A DNA stretch of 64,000 nt from Craterostigma plantagineum (taxonomy: Eukaryota > Streptophyta > Magnoliopsida > Lamiales > Linderniaceae). Within the stretch, counting starts at the first letter, position 1, and the number at the start of each line of letters is the position of its first letter. The translations under genes and the position numbers were made by a program. The notes below the pieces were generated by a model, which saw only the letters and a program-made list of their open reading frames with translations, had not been told where the DNA came from and did no database searches. The stretch lies in the NCBI GenBank assembly GCA_027422505.1, contig JAPQWV010000017.1:15625501-15689500 (forward strand), read 5' to 3'. Shown piece after piece: positions 21,855-31,458 of the stretch.

Positions 21855-22330
21855 AAATGTCGAGCTCCTTTGTTGAAAAGCAATGTCGAATTCTTATTTA
21901 TGTCAAGATCTATTATATCTCGAGATCAACAAATGTCGAAGTCTGTTGTCGAAATCTTTATGAATTTACCGATTTTAAAAACAATGTCGAGAACATATTA
22001 TAATAAGAAATATCGAGACATATCGAAATCCTATCAATGTCGAGAACTTAGCTTGTCGAAAGAGCCTAGATATCGAAATCTTTAAAAATGTCGAGTACTG
22101 TAATGAGGTCGAGTTCTTTCTATGATGATCTCGAGATCTTTAAACAAAATCGAAAGCTTATTATTATCGAGATCTTTAAGAAATGTCAATAGCTTACTAA
22201 TATCGAAACTATATATCGAATTCATTCTTTAGTTCATATCTCGATATCTATATATTATACATCTCGACATAAATTAATTATATCTTTCGACATTTCCCTG
22301 TCATACATCCCGAGTTCTATCTACAACACA
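21855..22330 (-). repeat. Array of AATGTCGAGA / ATCTCGAGAT words (D2)
   Basis: The word changes sharply at about 21855 from TCGCCCGATT to TGTCGAGA-type words, about eighteen copies. These resemble the words of LTR A in opposite orientation, so D2 looks mosaic. Confidence 0.65.
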
Positions 22331-22994
22331 GCTTATTATTAATCTTGAAATCTTTTGTGATATAACACTATAACGAGAACTTCTAGAATTCATGATTTAC
22401 CCAAACAAACCCTAAAACTGTACAGTGCCGAGATCATTTTCAACAAAACTATACTGAATCCCAGAAGTGATACGTCCTTAAATCTCCTCATACTGTTAAA
22501 ATTCCTTAAGCATGATAACTAACACAATTTCTCATTGTTCTTTCCTAACAACAAAATTAATATACAAAATTATCAGATATAACTCGCTATCCCAGGTTAG
22601 GAATTATACCTCCTTAAGGCTTGACTTCGACTAATGTTACGTGAGTTTCCTCTCCCCTTCTTAGCTTTCGTTTGAGATGTTTCCTTTCCTAGGGTTTCTT
22701 TTCTTGATCATTTTATACCATCTAAGAGTTCTGATAAGTATCAAGCATATATGATGGGACATAAAGTAACGCAAGTTTCCCCTTGGTCTATGTAATTTTC
22801 ATTCTTGAATGTTTATCCCTAATATTTGGGCCTTAATTATATATATGTATATTAAATAGCCCAATATTATAAGTTCCTATATTGTTTATTTTTACACCCC
22901 AACATCTTAAATCTTTAAATTATTTTTATATTTCTTTGGTTAAATTTCGATATATTTTTGGGATGATTAAAACTTATATCTTTGTGTTCAAGCC

Positions 22995-23983
22995 CTGCGA
23001 GACGACGAGACTAATGCGCTGACGCATGTTTTCTCGCACACCCGGACTCACTTGCACTAGTGAGGACGTATCCGTACTTCATTGGGATCGACTCTACGTA
23101 CAAGACCAACAGGTACAAGATGCCTCTAGTTGAGATTATAGGGATGACTCCCTGTAATCAAAACTTCCTTTGTGGGTATGCTATTATGAAGGACGAGACG
23201 GAGAGAAGTTATGAGTGTGTGTTGCAGTCCCTTCGGGATATTCTGGGGCCAGGTGTCTATCCTGAAGCAATAAATGAACTCGGCCACAGGGTCTCTTGAC
23301 ACCGTGTGGGTGAAGGTGCACGACCAGATTCAGAACCAACTGAATCGCATAAGAAAGGTAAATTAATTATTATTTCGTGTCAAATGAAATACTTATCTAA
23401 TAATTGTTTTATGTTGACATGCAGGCATTGGAGGAGTCCCGCTCGAAACGACCTATTGAGAACTCAGGATTTCCATTCCACACGATATTATACCGGGTTT
23501 CACACTATTCAATATCTATTTCCTGAGTTGATGCGTGCCAAAGAGTTGTCGGATGAGGTGTACTCCCGGTGCGGATGTGTGGTACGACGTACCCACCATC
23601 TCCCATGTGCGTGCGAGCTCCAGCAATGTGTCGACAACAACTACCCAGTTGCTGCAGAGTGCTTGCACGACTTCTGGAGGACACTCACGATCGACGATGA
23701 AGTAATTCCCGGTATTTCTGATCGGGATTACTTATACGACCTTGTGCGTGAGGCAGAAACCCGTGATATCGCCGTTATGCGTGGCCTCCATCGAGACGTC
23801 CACGAACACCTGTACCCCGACGCCCGTGCGTGGAATGAGCCTGATGTTAAGACGTCTGTAAAAGGTCGGCCGAAGAAGAAAAACTCGACGAAGCGATCTG
23901 CCCATCGGCGACGTCTGGGGTGCCCGACACCGTCGCGCCCTCAATCGGTAATCCGAGGATGTGCTCGACGTCGTGGAGCATGA
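22995..23983 (+). pseudogene. Mutator-like transposase (MULE), internally deleted
   Basis: The first block, PYFIGIDSTYKTNRYKMPLVEIIG...KDETERSYECVLQSL, is the N-terminal part of the MULE transposase domain, including the first catalytic Asp (GIDSTYKT). The second block, VHDQIQNQL...MRAKELSDEVYSRCGCVVRRTHHLPCACEL, is the C-terminal region with the SWIM-like CxCx(n)LPCAC pattern. About 150-200 residues between them are missing. A 67-base GT-AG intron is likely at 23358-23424: removing it keeps the MULE reading. A frameshift occurs near 23505. The 3' end overlaps the opposing mobile-domain frame. Confidence 0.75.
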
Positions 23984-24359
23984 TCGTCATCTCCCCAAAT
24001 GGCAGGTGGAAGGTGTTCGTCTCTGGATGCCAGCGCTCCACAAAAGCGCACAGAAGAGGCTGGTCTAAGTGACCCACCATGGCATCTATGAGGTGCCTAA
24101 GCCCCGTGCCATCGATCTGGCTCTGCGTCTCCGGCGGGAACTGGGAGTACCACTGCTTAAGCATCCCAAGCACTAATGCCCGCTGCTCGCACTTAAGCAG
24201 GGGCCTCTCCTCCTCACCCATCCAGATGCGGGGCGCGATGTGCCCCAGATAACTAGGGATCACCTCGTCATAATATGGACCACCGGGCTGTGGCCCCTGC
24301 ACCCTCCAGGAATCGTCATATACGACCCTGGAGCGCTTCCTCCCTATTTCATTACTCAC
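23847..24359 (-). pseudogene. Plant mobile domain (PMD) gene, 3'-truncated
   Basis: The translation holds the PMD signature FVERWHPETNTFHLPFGEMTI followed by LHDVEHILGLPIEG, the aminotransferase-like plant mobile domain known from MAIN/MAIL proteins and from Mutator and Ty3 transposons. About 150 residues of the domain start are kept; the frame then runs into antisense of the MULE gene and ends at 23847. The first codon of the open frame is GTG, so this is probably not the real start. A likely intron (GTTATTTTC...CGTGAG, about 24361-24446 on minus) joins an upstream exon at 24447-24700. The domain is too short to be functional. Confidence 0.75.
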
Positions 24360-24446
24360 GAATAATGAAAAAATAAATTTAACTTGTTTATCGTTAATTA
24401 GTACACGACATCTTAAGTCACTTTATAGAGGAGAAGAAAATAACCT

Positions 24447-24728
24447 GAGGAGGCCGGTACGACATCGTCGTCGGATGTCATAAAAAATGATGCTGCATCA
24501 TCCTCCACATCATCCTCCACACCATGATCCGCATGCGGATCGTAATCCGCATGTACGGACTGAGAAGCAGCCGCCTCTCCTCCCGTTCTCTACGAACGGA
24601 TGCATCAACGCCTCGCGTCCTCGTGTGACGCTCTCCAGATCCCTCCAACGGAGGGATCTACTGCTCCCTCCGAGTAGGGACTTTCCACCCCTTGTCTGCA
24701 AATAAAAACATATTTAAAAAAAAAATTG
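24447..24728 (-). pseudogene. Possible upstream exon and 5' region of the PMD gene
   Basis: An open minus-strand stretch ends at a good GT donor (CCTCCTCAG/GTTATT). It is rich in CATCAT/CACACC repeats and its translation is low complexity. Support is only positional. Confidence 0.35.
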
Positions 24729-24944
24729 CGACCGAAATTAAATATCGGTCGGCACTGGCACGACCGAAACATGATTTCGGTCGTGCCTATGCCGATCGAA
24801 ACATGATTTCGGTCGTGTCTATCACGACCGAAACATGATTTCGGTGGGGACAACAGCGACCGAAACATGATTTCGGTCGGCATAGGCACGACCGAAATTA
24901 TGTTTCGGTCGTGCCAGTGCCGACCGAAATTGTGTTTCGGTCGG
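24729..24944. repeat. 216-bp palindrome built from seven 32-bp palindromes
   Basis: Seven units of CGACCGAAA-(5-6)-TTTCGGTCG lie at a 32-bp period (about 24729, 24761, 24793, 24825, 24858, 24890, 24922). The spacers are mutually inverted: GCACTGGCAC against GTGCCAGTGC, and GTGCCTATGC against GCATAGGCAC. The whole block is therefore one inverted repeat centred near 24836. Confidence 0.88.
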
Positions 24945-25313
24945 TGCCGAAATCCGACCCTAAACCGCGTTCGATCGGCCGTTTTTTCAAACAATTACGA
25001 CCCGTTTCGATAATTCATCTACGTACTATTGATTCTTACGACAATTTGCTTACCAGTCGCGATAACAGACCCTTTCCCTTTCCATGTCCCTGTCGGCGAT
25101 CCATTGCGATTTTAGTATGTTCTCTGTTTTAGTTTGATTTTGATATATGATTTGTAAAGTGGTGTGTGGAAAAGGATTTTAAATAGAAATCTTTATTGAT
25201 TATTATTGTTTTCTCTTTTTAAATTAATTTAAATATCATAAGGGCACAAAAGTCTTTTTCCATCCCTTTAGGGGCGGTAACAAGTAAAAAGGGGGCGGTG
25301 AATAGTAACTCCC
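24945..25313. other. Non-coding end of the Mutator-like fragment
   Basis: No supported gene. It ends in a possible terminal sequence (GGTGAATAGTAACTCCC at 25297-25313). A related GGGGCGGTAAC lies at 25270-25280. Confidence 0.35.
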
Positions 25314-25336
25314 TTAATTAATAGTGTGGATTGTAA

Positions 25337-25848
25337 TGCTGCGTTCACTTTTATTGACAGGAAAATATGAGATGAGTTATCAAAGGATTATTTGTCAGAT
25401 GAGTTATCCAAGGCACGTGTTCGCTTTACAATATATAATCTAAGTATTATTTGTAAAATTACAAAAGTAACCTTTAACACATCTCTACATAGTTTTAAAA
25501 TAAAGTATTCTTGTGAATATCAAAAAGTATAAGATGTGCATATTTAATCACCATGAAACAAAGAATAAATTGGTGTTGTTTATTTATTTTTATCATATAA
25601 ATCACGTGAAATAAAAATGAATTTATGATATGGTGGTGTAAGGTTATTATAGTCATTTTTTAATAATAAGCTTTGGATTAGTTGTCCTGGCCCAACCCAT
25701 CGGAATAATTAAATTGGGCTTGATTGATTATAATAATGGGCCTTTGTTTCATCTCGGGCATTAAACAGACGGACACTTTGAAACTGAACAGGATAATAAT
25801 GGATAAATTGAACTTTATCTCACCTTATCACCCGAAGTAAACGCGGCC
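25337..25848. mobile_element. Tourist-like MITE (PIF/Harbinger type), 512 bp
   Basis: Termini TGCTGCGTTCACTT and, reversed, GGCCGCGTTTACTT are inverted with three mismatches in 14. The flanks are TAA on both sides (25334-25336 and 25849-25851), the Harbinger/Tourist target. Internal GAGATGAGTTATC and GATAAGGTGAGATAAA segments extend the inverted relation. AT-rich and non-coding. Confidence 0.65.
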
Positions 25849-25851
25849 TAA

Positions 25852-26943
25852 GAAGAAATAAGAGGTTTAATTGGGCACCACATGGCCACCTCGTAGGCTA
25901 CTATCGAGAAGGTTCTCGATTTCTTTTTCTCCTTTATTTTTTATTACGAAACGGTAATATAAAGCTTCGCTGCAGTCTAGAATACATTGCCATTGATAGC
26001 AACACAATTACTTGGAACTTCAAATAATAACTGCTATCTGAAGAACATATCCTATTCTGGTTGCAGTCAAATGCATTATTGTGAAAAATGGATGATATAA
26101 TCAAGCGGACAAGATACTATGCCATGCCGCATCGACCGGTAACATTCTTTAAAAAACAAACAATTGAAAATCCTACCAAGTATTAGTGACATAAACATTG
26201 AAGCGCTCTAAATTGCAAAGTATGACATGAAATCAATGCCGTAAGCCTATCTACAACAATACGCATCGCGTAGCCAAGCAATCGTGGTGTCCTCGATATA
26301 CCTCAAGCCAACGTAAATTTTGCTTAATCCACATATAGTAGACAATCGGTGCCAAAAGTTGCATATATTACTAACCCCATGACCAATGGTTTGGAGGATG
26401 GTATTGCATCCCTTAGGTCATGAGTTCAAAACCATGACTAGCGTACTATGTGAATTTGGGACATATTTCTATAATCCGTGGCGAATAGTTCCATCGGAGT
26501 ACGTAGCGTAAGCCCATAGCCGATTGAGTAGAGATACTCCAAGGTCGAAAAAGAACATGTTTTCCTCGTCAAGTTCTAGTTGCCCAAACTATACTTTTTT
26601 GCCACTACAATTGTTGATGAAAAGTGGGTGCGAGAACAACTCAAGACATGTACTCGAGTATGTGCATTAAAAAAACAAATGATCTGTGTCTCAAAGGCAC
26701 TCGAACACTAAAATGCCATAGTGAGTTTTCAGTCGTTCCCTAAACAAGAGCTTGTCTCTTGTGGCTAACCTATTACGATAATCTAGCGAGTTTTCAGCCA
26801 TGAGAGACTTAATCCTCAAATCCTCCCTTATTCACGGGTAACAAAACGACCTCTCGTGCCACTTTCGGAGTCGAGCAATGCAAAAGATACTTGTGAATTT
26901 TTTAAATTTCGTTAGATAAAAATGAAAAACATCTGACCATTAT
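25852..26943. other. Unassigned DNA, no gene seen
   Basis: No frame shows a recognisable protein and no repeat array is visible. A possible tRNA-derived SINE lies within it (26370-26560). This is the longest stretch of the window without a clear transposon assignment. Confidence 0.4.
26370..26560 (+). mobile_element. Possible tRNA-derived SINE fragment
   Basis: An A-box-like ATGGTTTGGAGGATGG (about 26385) is followed about 35 bases later by a B-box-like GGTCATGAGTTCAAAACC (26421-26438), the spacing and wording of plant SINE heads. No poly-A or TSD was found, so this is tentative. Confidence 0.35.
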
Positions 26944-27258
26944 TGTCGTGTTTGTTTTTGGTGATCCTTCAAAATATCACGGTGATCCTCCTTAACCTCT
27001 CCATCACTTCACTTTGTTTCGCCTGGGTGATCCCTCATCACCATTCCGAATTTTGGATCACCCCAAACTTGGTGATCATTCATCACGGGGATGTGGTGAT
27101 GTTATTTGGAAAAAATTACCCCCTATGTTTTAACATTTCTCTCTTGTATACCTTTTATTCATATTTTAAATTATATAACTAACCTATACGAGTTTCTAAA
27201 AAATTATTTAATAATTAAAAATAAAATATTTATATTGAATAATTATATAAATTTATAA
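26944..27258. mobile_element. Possible terminal region of a DNA transposon (host of element B)
   Basis: TCGTGTTTGTTTTTGGTGATCC at the left is mirrored by the sequence beyond element B at about 57721-57745 (minus: GCGTTTGTTTAATCACGGTGAT). Element B and the 27259-27680 MITE would then be insertions within one terminal-inverted-repeat element. The arms are short and imperfect. Confidence 0.3.
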
Positions 27259-27680
27259 GGGTCTTTACACATAAATACCCCCTCTGTAAAAAAAACTTAT
27301 AATTTAGTACCCTGTCAGCATTTTTTATATGTACGTACCTAACAGAATAAATTTGTTGCAGATAGGTACCCGATCCGCTGCAGGTACACCATACAACACA
27401 TTTGGGTACCCTATATCAACGTATTGTGGTACGTAATACTTTTAGAAAATGGTACGCCGTATTAGCACATTTAGGTACGCCCTATTTCACATTAAGTGCG
27501 CCGTACAAACACATTTAGGTACCCTACAACGTGTTATGGTACGCAATACACACACAGGAAAGTACGGCATGACTGAAGAGACTGGTACAAATTAAATCGG
27601 TTACCCATGTGTAAAGATTTCTGACATAGGTACTGATCTGTAAATTTTTATTCAAATAGGTATTTACGTGTAGATACCCG
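27259..27680. mobile_element. Mutator-type MITE with 9-bp TSD
   Basis: Ends GGGTCTTTACACATAAATACC and, reversed, GGGTATCTACACGTAAATACC are inverted; flanks AATTTATAA (27250-27258) and AATTTATAA (27681-27689) are a perfect 9-bp duplication, the Mutator size. The interior has repeated GGTACCC / GGTACGC words and no coding sequence. The flanks are AT-rich, so chance is not excluded. Confidence 0.65.
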
Positions 27681-28071
27681 AATTTATAATTTATGATTAA
27701 AAAAATTTAAACTAAAAATATTGAAATATTAATAATTCTTCCGTAAAATATTATCTCAAAATAAACATATCAATTCGTATAACCTAAATATTTACTGTGG
27801 CGCCCCGCCTTCCTCTACTTATTTTATTCCTAATTCGCTTGACTATCTAAGGTGTAATAGTTATACTATCCGAAAGTACGTATAAAATTTTTTCTTTTAT
27901 ATAAAGGAAATCATCCTATACAATCACGATGTTGTCCCAACACTAATTACATATGATGGGTACATAGGCGCAGAAGAAACTCTAACACCCGCCACACAGG
28001 TCGCATCTATGTACACCTTTCCACCTCAAAAGTCCCCGGAAGCTTAAAAAACTAGGCCTCGCCATTAGAAA

Positions 28072-28088
28072 GATCACGTACTGTGATC
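28072..28088 (-). other. Conserved LTR hairpin (B left)
   Basis: GATCACGTACTGTGATC, six-base-pair stem, before CTACAACAC. One CpG has become TpG compared with A. Confidence 0.5.
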
Positions 28089-28984
28089 GCGTGAAACTAC
28101 AACACATAAGAACATGGGATGAGCTATAAAGCTCATTAAGTGGAAATTATGAATGCCGTGCACGTGTCGTAATTCGCAAAGGCATTCGCGCCAAAACTTC
28201 CTAATCCTCGTATCTCATTCTCATTTTCATTCTCATCCAGGGCCCTCAGCTAATTTGCTACGCGCACCATTCTGAGCTCAAATCCAATATGGATAAAATA
28301 CAATAGTTGGTCTACTCCAGCTGGGCGCACACTAGGGGTTTCCCCTAAGTAGCCGTTTACTGGTCGCCATTCTATCTAGCGGTTGGCTTGCCTGGTCATC
28401 GGTTGTGCCCACGCCAGTTAACTGGGTTGCTATTTACCGGGTAAGTCAAGCCAGGTCGCTTCTTCCCGCTACATTCAATATTCAAATACATATATTTGAT
28501 GGCTTACATCCCGTCATGGTGTTTCTGTAGAAGTAGCTCTGGCTCAACTTCGAGTCGACATCAAATGCCCATATCGGCAATTCTTTATTGCACACAGGCG
28601 ATCGTACACTGTGCATACTCACATCTCATAACTCTCGTGTGACTTGTGCATGAACGTGATAATGGGTACGGAACAGTACAAAATACTTAACATGTCATAT
28701 CACATAACAGCTAATTCGCGTAATTTCATAGAAGCAGATAGTCTCGTAAACATGTACACTAACTTATTTTATGTGTGTAGTGGAATTCCCACTTACCTAT
28801 CGCCGCGAATTATTTGCTTATAGTCCTGCGAAATGCTTAGTCCCTGTACAAAATTATAATGTCGGTGTATTATTTAAATTACATGACCATCTAAATACTC
28901 GAATTTCCTAAGCATTGAAATATTATATTTAAAACTGAGAGATAGCTGTTTAAAAAGGATTCACTAAGTTAAGTCAAACCCGTG

Positions 28985-29235
28985 AACTAGCGTTAACTCC
29001 TTATAACTTCGCGAAGTGTCTTGTGATCTCCCTAATGATTCGCGATATACATTTCTCGAACCCTTATACCTCGTGAACTTTTAAAACTCGTGAAATCAAA
29101 CCCCTATTGATTCGCGAAGTCTAATATCTCTTACCTACTTCGCGAATCCATGCACGCGAAACACTTAGAATTCGTGAATTTTACTTCTATAATGCCTCGC
29201 GAATTACGGTTCGTGAAGTTCATATTTCACGACCT
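28985..29235 (-). repeat. Array of TTCGCGAA / CTCGTGAA words (B left, shortened)
   Basis: About a dozen words such as CTTCGCGAAG, ATTCGCGA and CTCGTGAA. The right LTR has about thirty; the missing segment is bounded by a word on each side. Confidence 0.7.
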
Positions 29236-29533
29236 CCTCAAAAATAAAAACACTTTTTACACTTCAAAACTTCAAAACTCTCGATCAGAATCAAGTTTTC
29301 TTCAAGAATAGTTTGCACCTCATAAGAGCTTTAAGTATTTTCAAAACCCTTGAGAACTAACTTGTACAAAAACCTAATCATATGTACTTTCGAGCCTAAC
29401 CATCTCGATAACATGTTAATATATAGATAAGAACATAAAATTAGGGTAAGAAAATATACGTACTCCAAGCTTAATTCGACTACTATTGTTCGAGCTGTTC
29501 TTCCTTTCTTACTCAAGTTTTCGATAGTGTTTA

Positions 29534-30727
29534 TGTAGTGCCCCGTTTTCTATTACCTTTTTACGCAGCTATTAAAATATCCACATAAAATTTTTCGCGA
29601 TTTCCATAACTATTCCCTTTAACAAAAACGGGTACATACATCAGGTCTAGTTCCTTTCATAATAATATACATATCATCCTTAGTCGAACAAAATGTATAT
29701 ATACTAGTGCAAAATCTATATGCTAACGATGAACAGAGGGGATCAGGAGGAGAGCGTAGCACGTCAACCTTGAATCCATGCTTATGAAGATGCGGTCTAC
29801 GCAGCCTGCTAATTATCTACACAACTGTGAAGACAACAATTCAGAGTATGATCGCAACATGTTAACTAATAACAAGTAACAATAAAATAAACAGTAGTCC
29901 ATTCCTTCCCGTCAATATCATAACCATGCCATCATAAAATCATCGTGCATATAACTATCATTCATAAGATTCGTAGATCACATGCCATTCTATATGTCCA
30001 TTTATTTTGATACTCCAGTTATAGACTAGCTAGACTGTACTGTGCGCCTAGTCGGCGCCCATGCATGGGACTCTGTAACCATTTTGTAATCCCTCGATTT
30101 GTAGGGATACATATATGCTTGTACATGGCTCTGTAAAATCCACCGATTTGTAGGGATGTATGCCGTAGCATCCATATCATACCATCGGTAGTCGTAGCAG
30201 TCATAACGGTTTCTCCCTTCATTTTTATATGTATACAATGCTATATAAAATATCCTATATGACACATAAATCTTATGAAGGCACTTTATGGTCACATAGT
30301 TCACGTCGGTTCATAAATAACACATCTAACACGTGTTAATCAATTAATCCATATAAAGTATGTAAGCACATAAGACGCATAAGGTACATGTTGCAATTCA
30401 TGCTCACAAGTTTCGCCTATTTTCCCTTTCGCTTACTCGGCCTTGTCCTTGCCCTTATCCGACTCCTGACCTATATAATTATTTTACCTGGTAAATACCA
30501 AATTCCTATAATGATATGCGTGTATAATATGCATGTTTAATTATGCATGACATGATTTTATTTGTAGTCTTTATCTGTAATTGACTCTCTGTCTAATGTC
30601 ATATTGTGAAAATATATTGTTACAATTACATAAGTTGAGGAATCAGTTAAATTAGTGTAGGACCTTAGTCCCCGCAAACCAGGTTGACCAATAAATTTTG
30701 TTTATGACCTAAGTGATTACATGCTAA
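29534..30727 (-). mobile_element. LTR fragment G (Ty3-type, another family)
   Basis: Starts TGTAGTGCCCCG at 29534, a Ty3 LTR edge like those of A, B and D but with unrelated interior. It has a two-fold repeat around 30069-30170 (CTGTAA...GATTTGTAGGGAT) and no TCG-word array in the part present. It is cut at 30727 by the poly-T of LINE 1. No coding sequence. Confidence 0.55.
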
Positions 30728-31103
30728 TTTTTTGGAAACGGTAATTAATAAAAAACGAGGTCAAGCGGTACATCCGCAGTCATGACAAATCATGCTGCTC
30801 CAAAACAAGAAACAACAAAAACCAGAACAAAAGGCAAAACAACCAAAAAGCCAGGAGATCCCGGCGCGAAGGCTAAGTGCACGGGGTCAGTCAAGCTACC
30901 AAGAGATGTGCCACATGAGACGAAGAGCGCGGTATTGAAACTCGTGCTTGGCCGGCAGCACCAAAAGGGAGAGCCGCGCCATGGCTATAACCTCTTCAAT
31001 GACAGCCTCGGGGGGGGGGGGGGGGGGGGGGGGGCGCTGAGTACCATCATGCCATCTACGGTTCCTTTCCGCCCAGATGTGGTAGATGAGCGACGATAGA
31101 AGG
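30728..31103 (-). pseudogene. LINE 1: ORF2 C-terminus and 3' end
   Basis: The minus strand continues the zf-RVT tail of 44907-45285: SSLIYHIWAERNRRW, a poly-Pro tract, and a stop at about 30896, then a 3' UTR ending ...TTACCGTTTCCAAAAAA at 30728. The same tail wording ends LINE 3 and LINE 4. The poly-Pro is encoded by an uninterrupted run of 25 G on plus. Element E interrupts the ORF with TSD GAAGG. Confidence 0.8.
31010..31034. repeat. Run of 25 G
   Basis: A homopolymer G tract inside the LINE 1 frame. Its length is likely to be unstable or misassembled, and it could form a G-quadruplex. Confidence 0.95.
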
Positions 31104-31400
31104 TGTTGGTCCCGAAATGCACCAAACAAGGAATCAAAGAGGCTAAATGGAATGAAGAAGGGAGAGTTTCTCACCTTTGAGTGTGTGTAGTGTGTGAAAA
31201 TAAGAGTAAGCCTTTTTATCTCTGATTACCATTCAAAGTGAGTTGGTAAAACCTTATATACCACATTAACCCTAGGTATATTAAGGCCCAATCACTAATA
31301 ATACAAAAATTACTATCTAGTCCAAAGCCCAAGCTAAAGATAATTACATAATTAATCCCAAGACTTAAACTATTGACACAACCAATTAAATATCCTAACA
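31104..31400 (-). repeat. 3' LTR of element E
   Basis: TGTTGGTCCC...ATCCTAACA. A TATA-like motif TATATAAGG reads on minus at 31252-31260. Confidence 0.95.
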
Positions 31401-31414
31401 ATCTCCCCCTTTGT
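31401..31414 (-). promoter_or_regulatory. Polypurine tract of element E
   Basis: Minus strand reads ACAAAGGGGGAGAT next to the 3' LTR. Confidence 0.85.
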
Positions 31415-31458
31415 GTCAATTGTTGGGAGTCTTGAATCTTGGGCGTTGGGATGGTGGA

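Larger units (their letters stand above)
20040..22985 (-). mobile_element. LTR of family D (D2), right end truncated
   Basis: Starts TGTAGCGACCCTCG and shares with D1 the opening (GTGGCGGATTT, CGCAACGTAAG, CGCGGAAG), the CCGTGGAGCACCGCC stretch and the GACGC...GCGTC hairpin near 20300 before CTACACAC. It carries repeated CGATCACGCCAATGGCC segments (about 20550-20640) where D1 has its CTCAGG array. No TATTACA end is found before Mutator-like coding sequence begins near 22990, so the sense 5' end is missing. No genes are present. Confidence 0.72.
22986..25313. mobile_element. Mutator-like element fragment (transposase, plant mobile domain gene, palindrome)
   Basis: Contains a MULE transposase relic on plus, a plant mobile domain gene on minus, a long palindrome (24729-24944) and a possible terminal sequence GGGGGCGGTGAATAGTAACTCC at 25291-25313 that resembles MULE ends. 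The left terminus is missing, cut by or with LTR D2. The grouping as one element is an inference from adjacency and from the known habit of plant mobile domains of travelling in transposons. Confidence 0.55.
27796..29533 (-). repeat. 3' LTR of element B, first part
   Basis: Matches the right LTR from TGTGGCGCCCCGCC (27796) to GATAGTGTTTA (29533, matching 57239). It lacks a stretch corresponding to about 56350-56805 of the right LTR inside the TCG-word array. It is interrupted by LTR G at 29534. Confidence 0.88.

Noticed and set aside
19598..22985. Element C with D2 as its 3' LTR
   Set aside because: C is plus-sense, and its LTR should then begin with a TGTAATACCC-type edge; D2 has the opposite orientation and no purine tract separates them.
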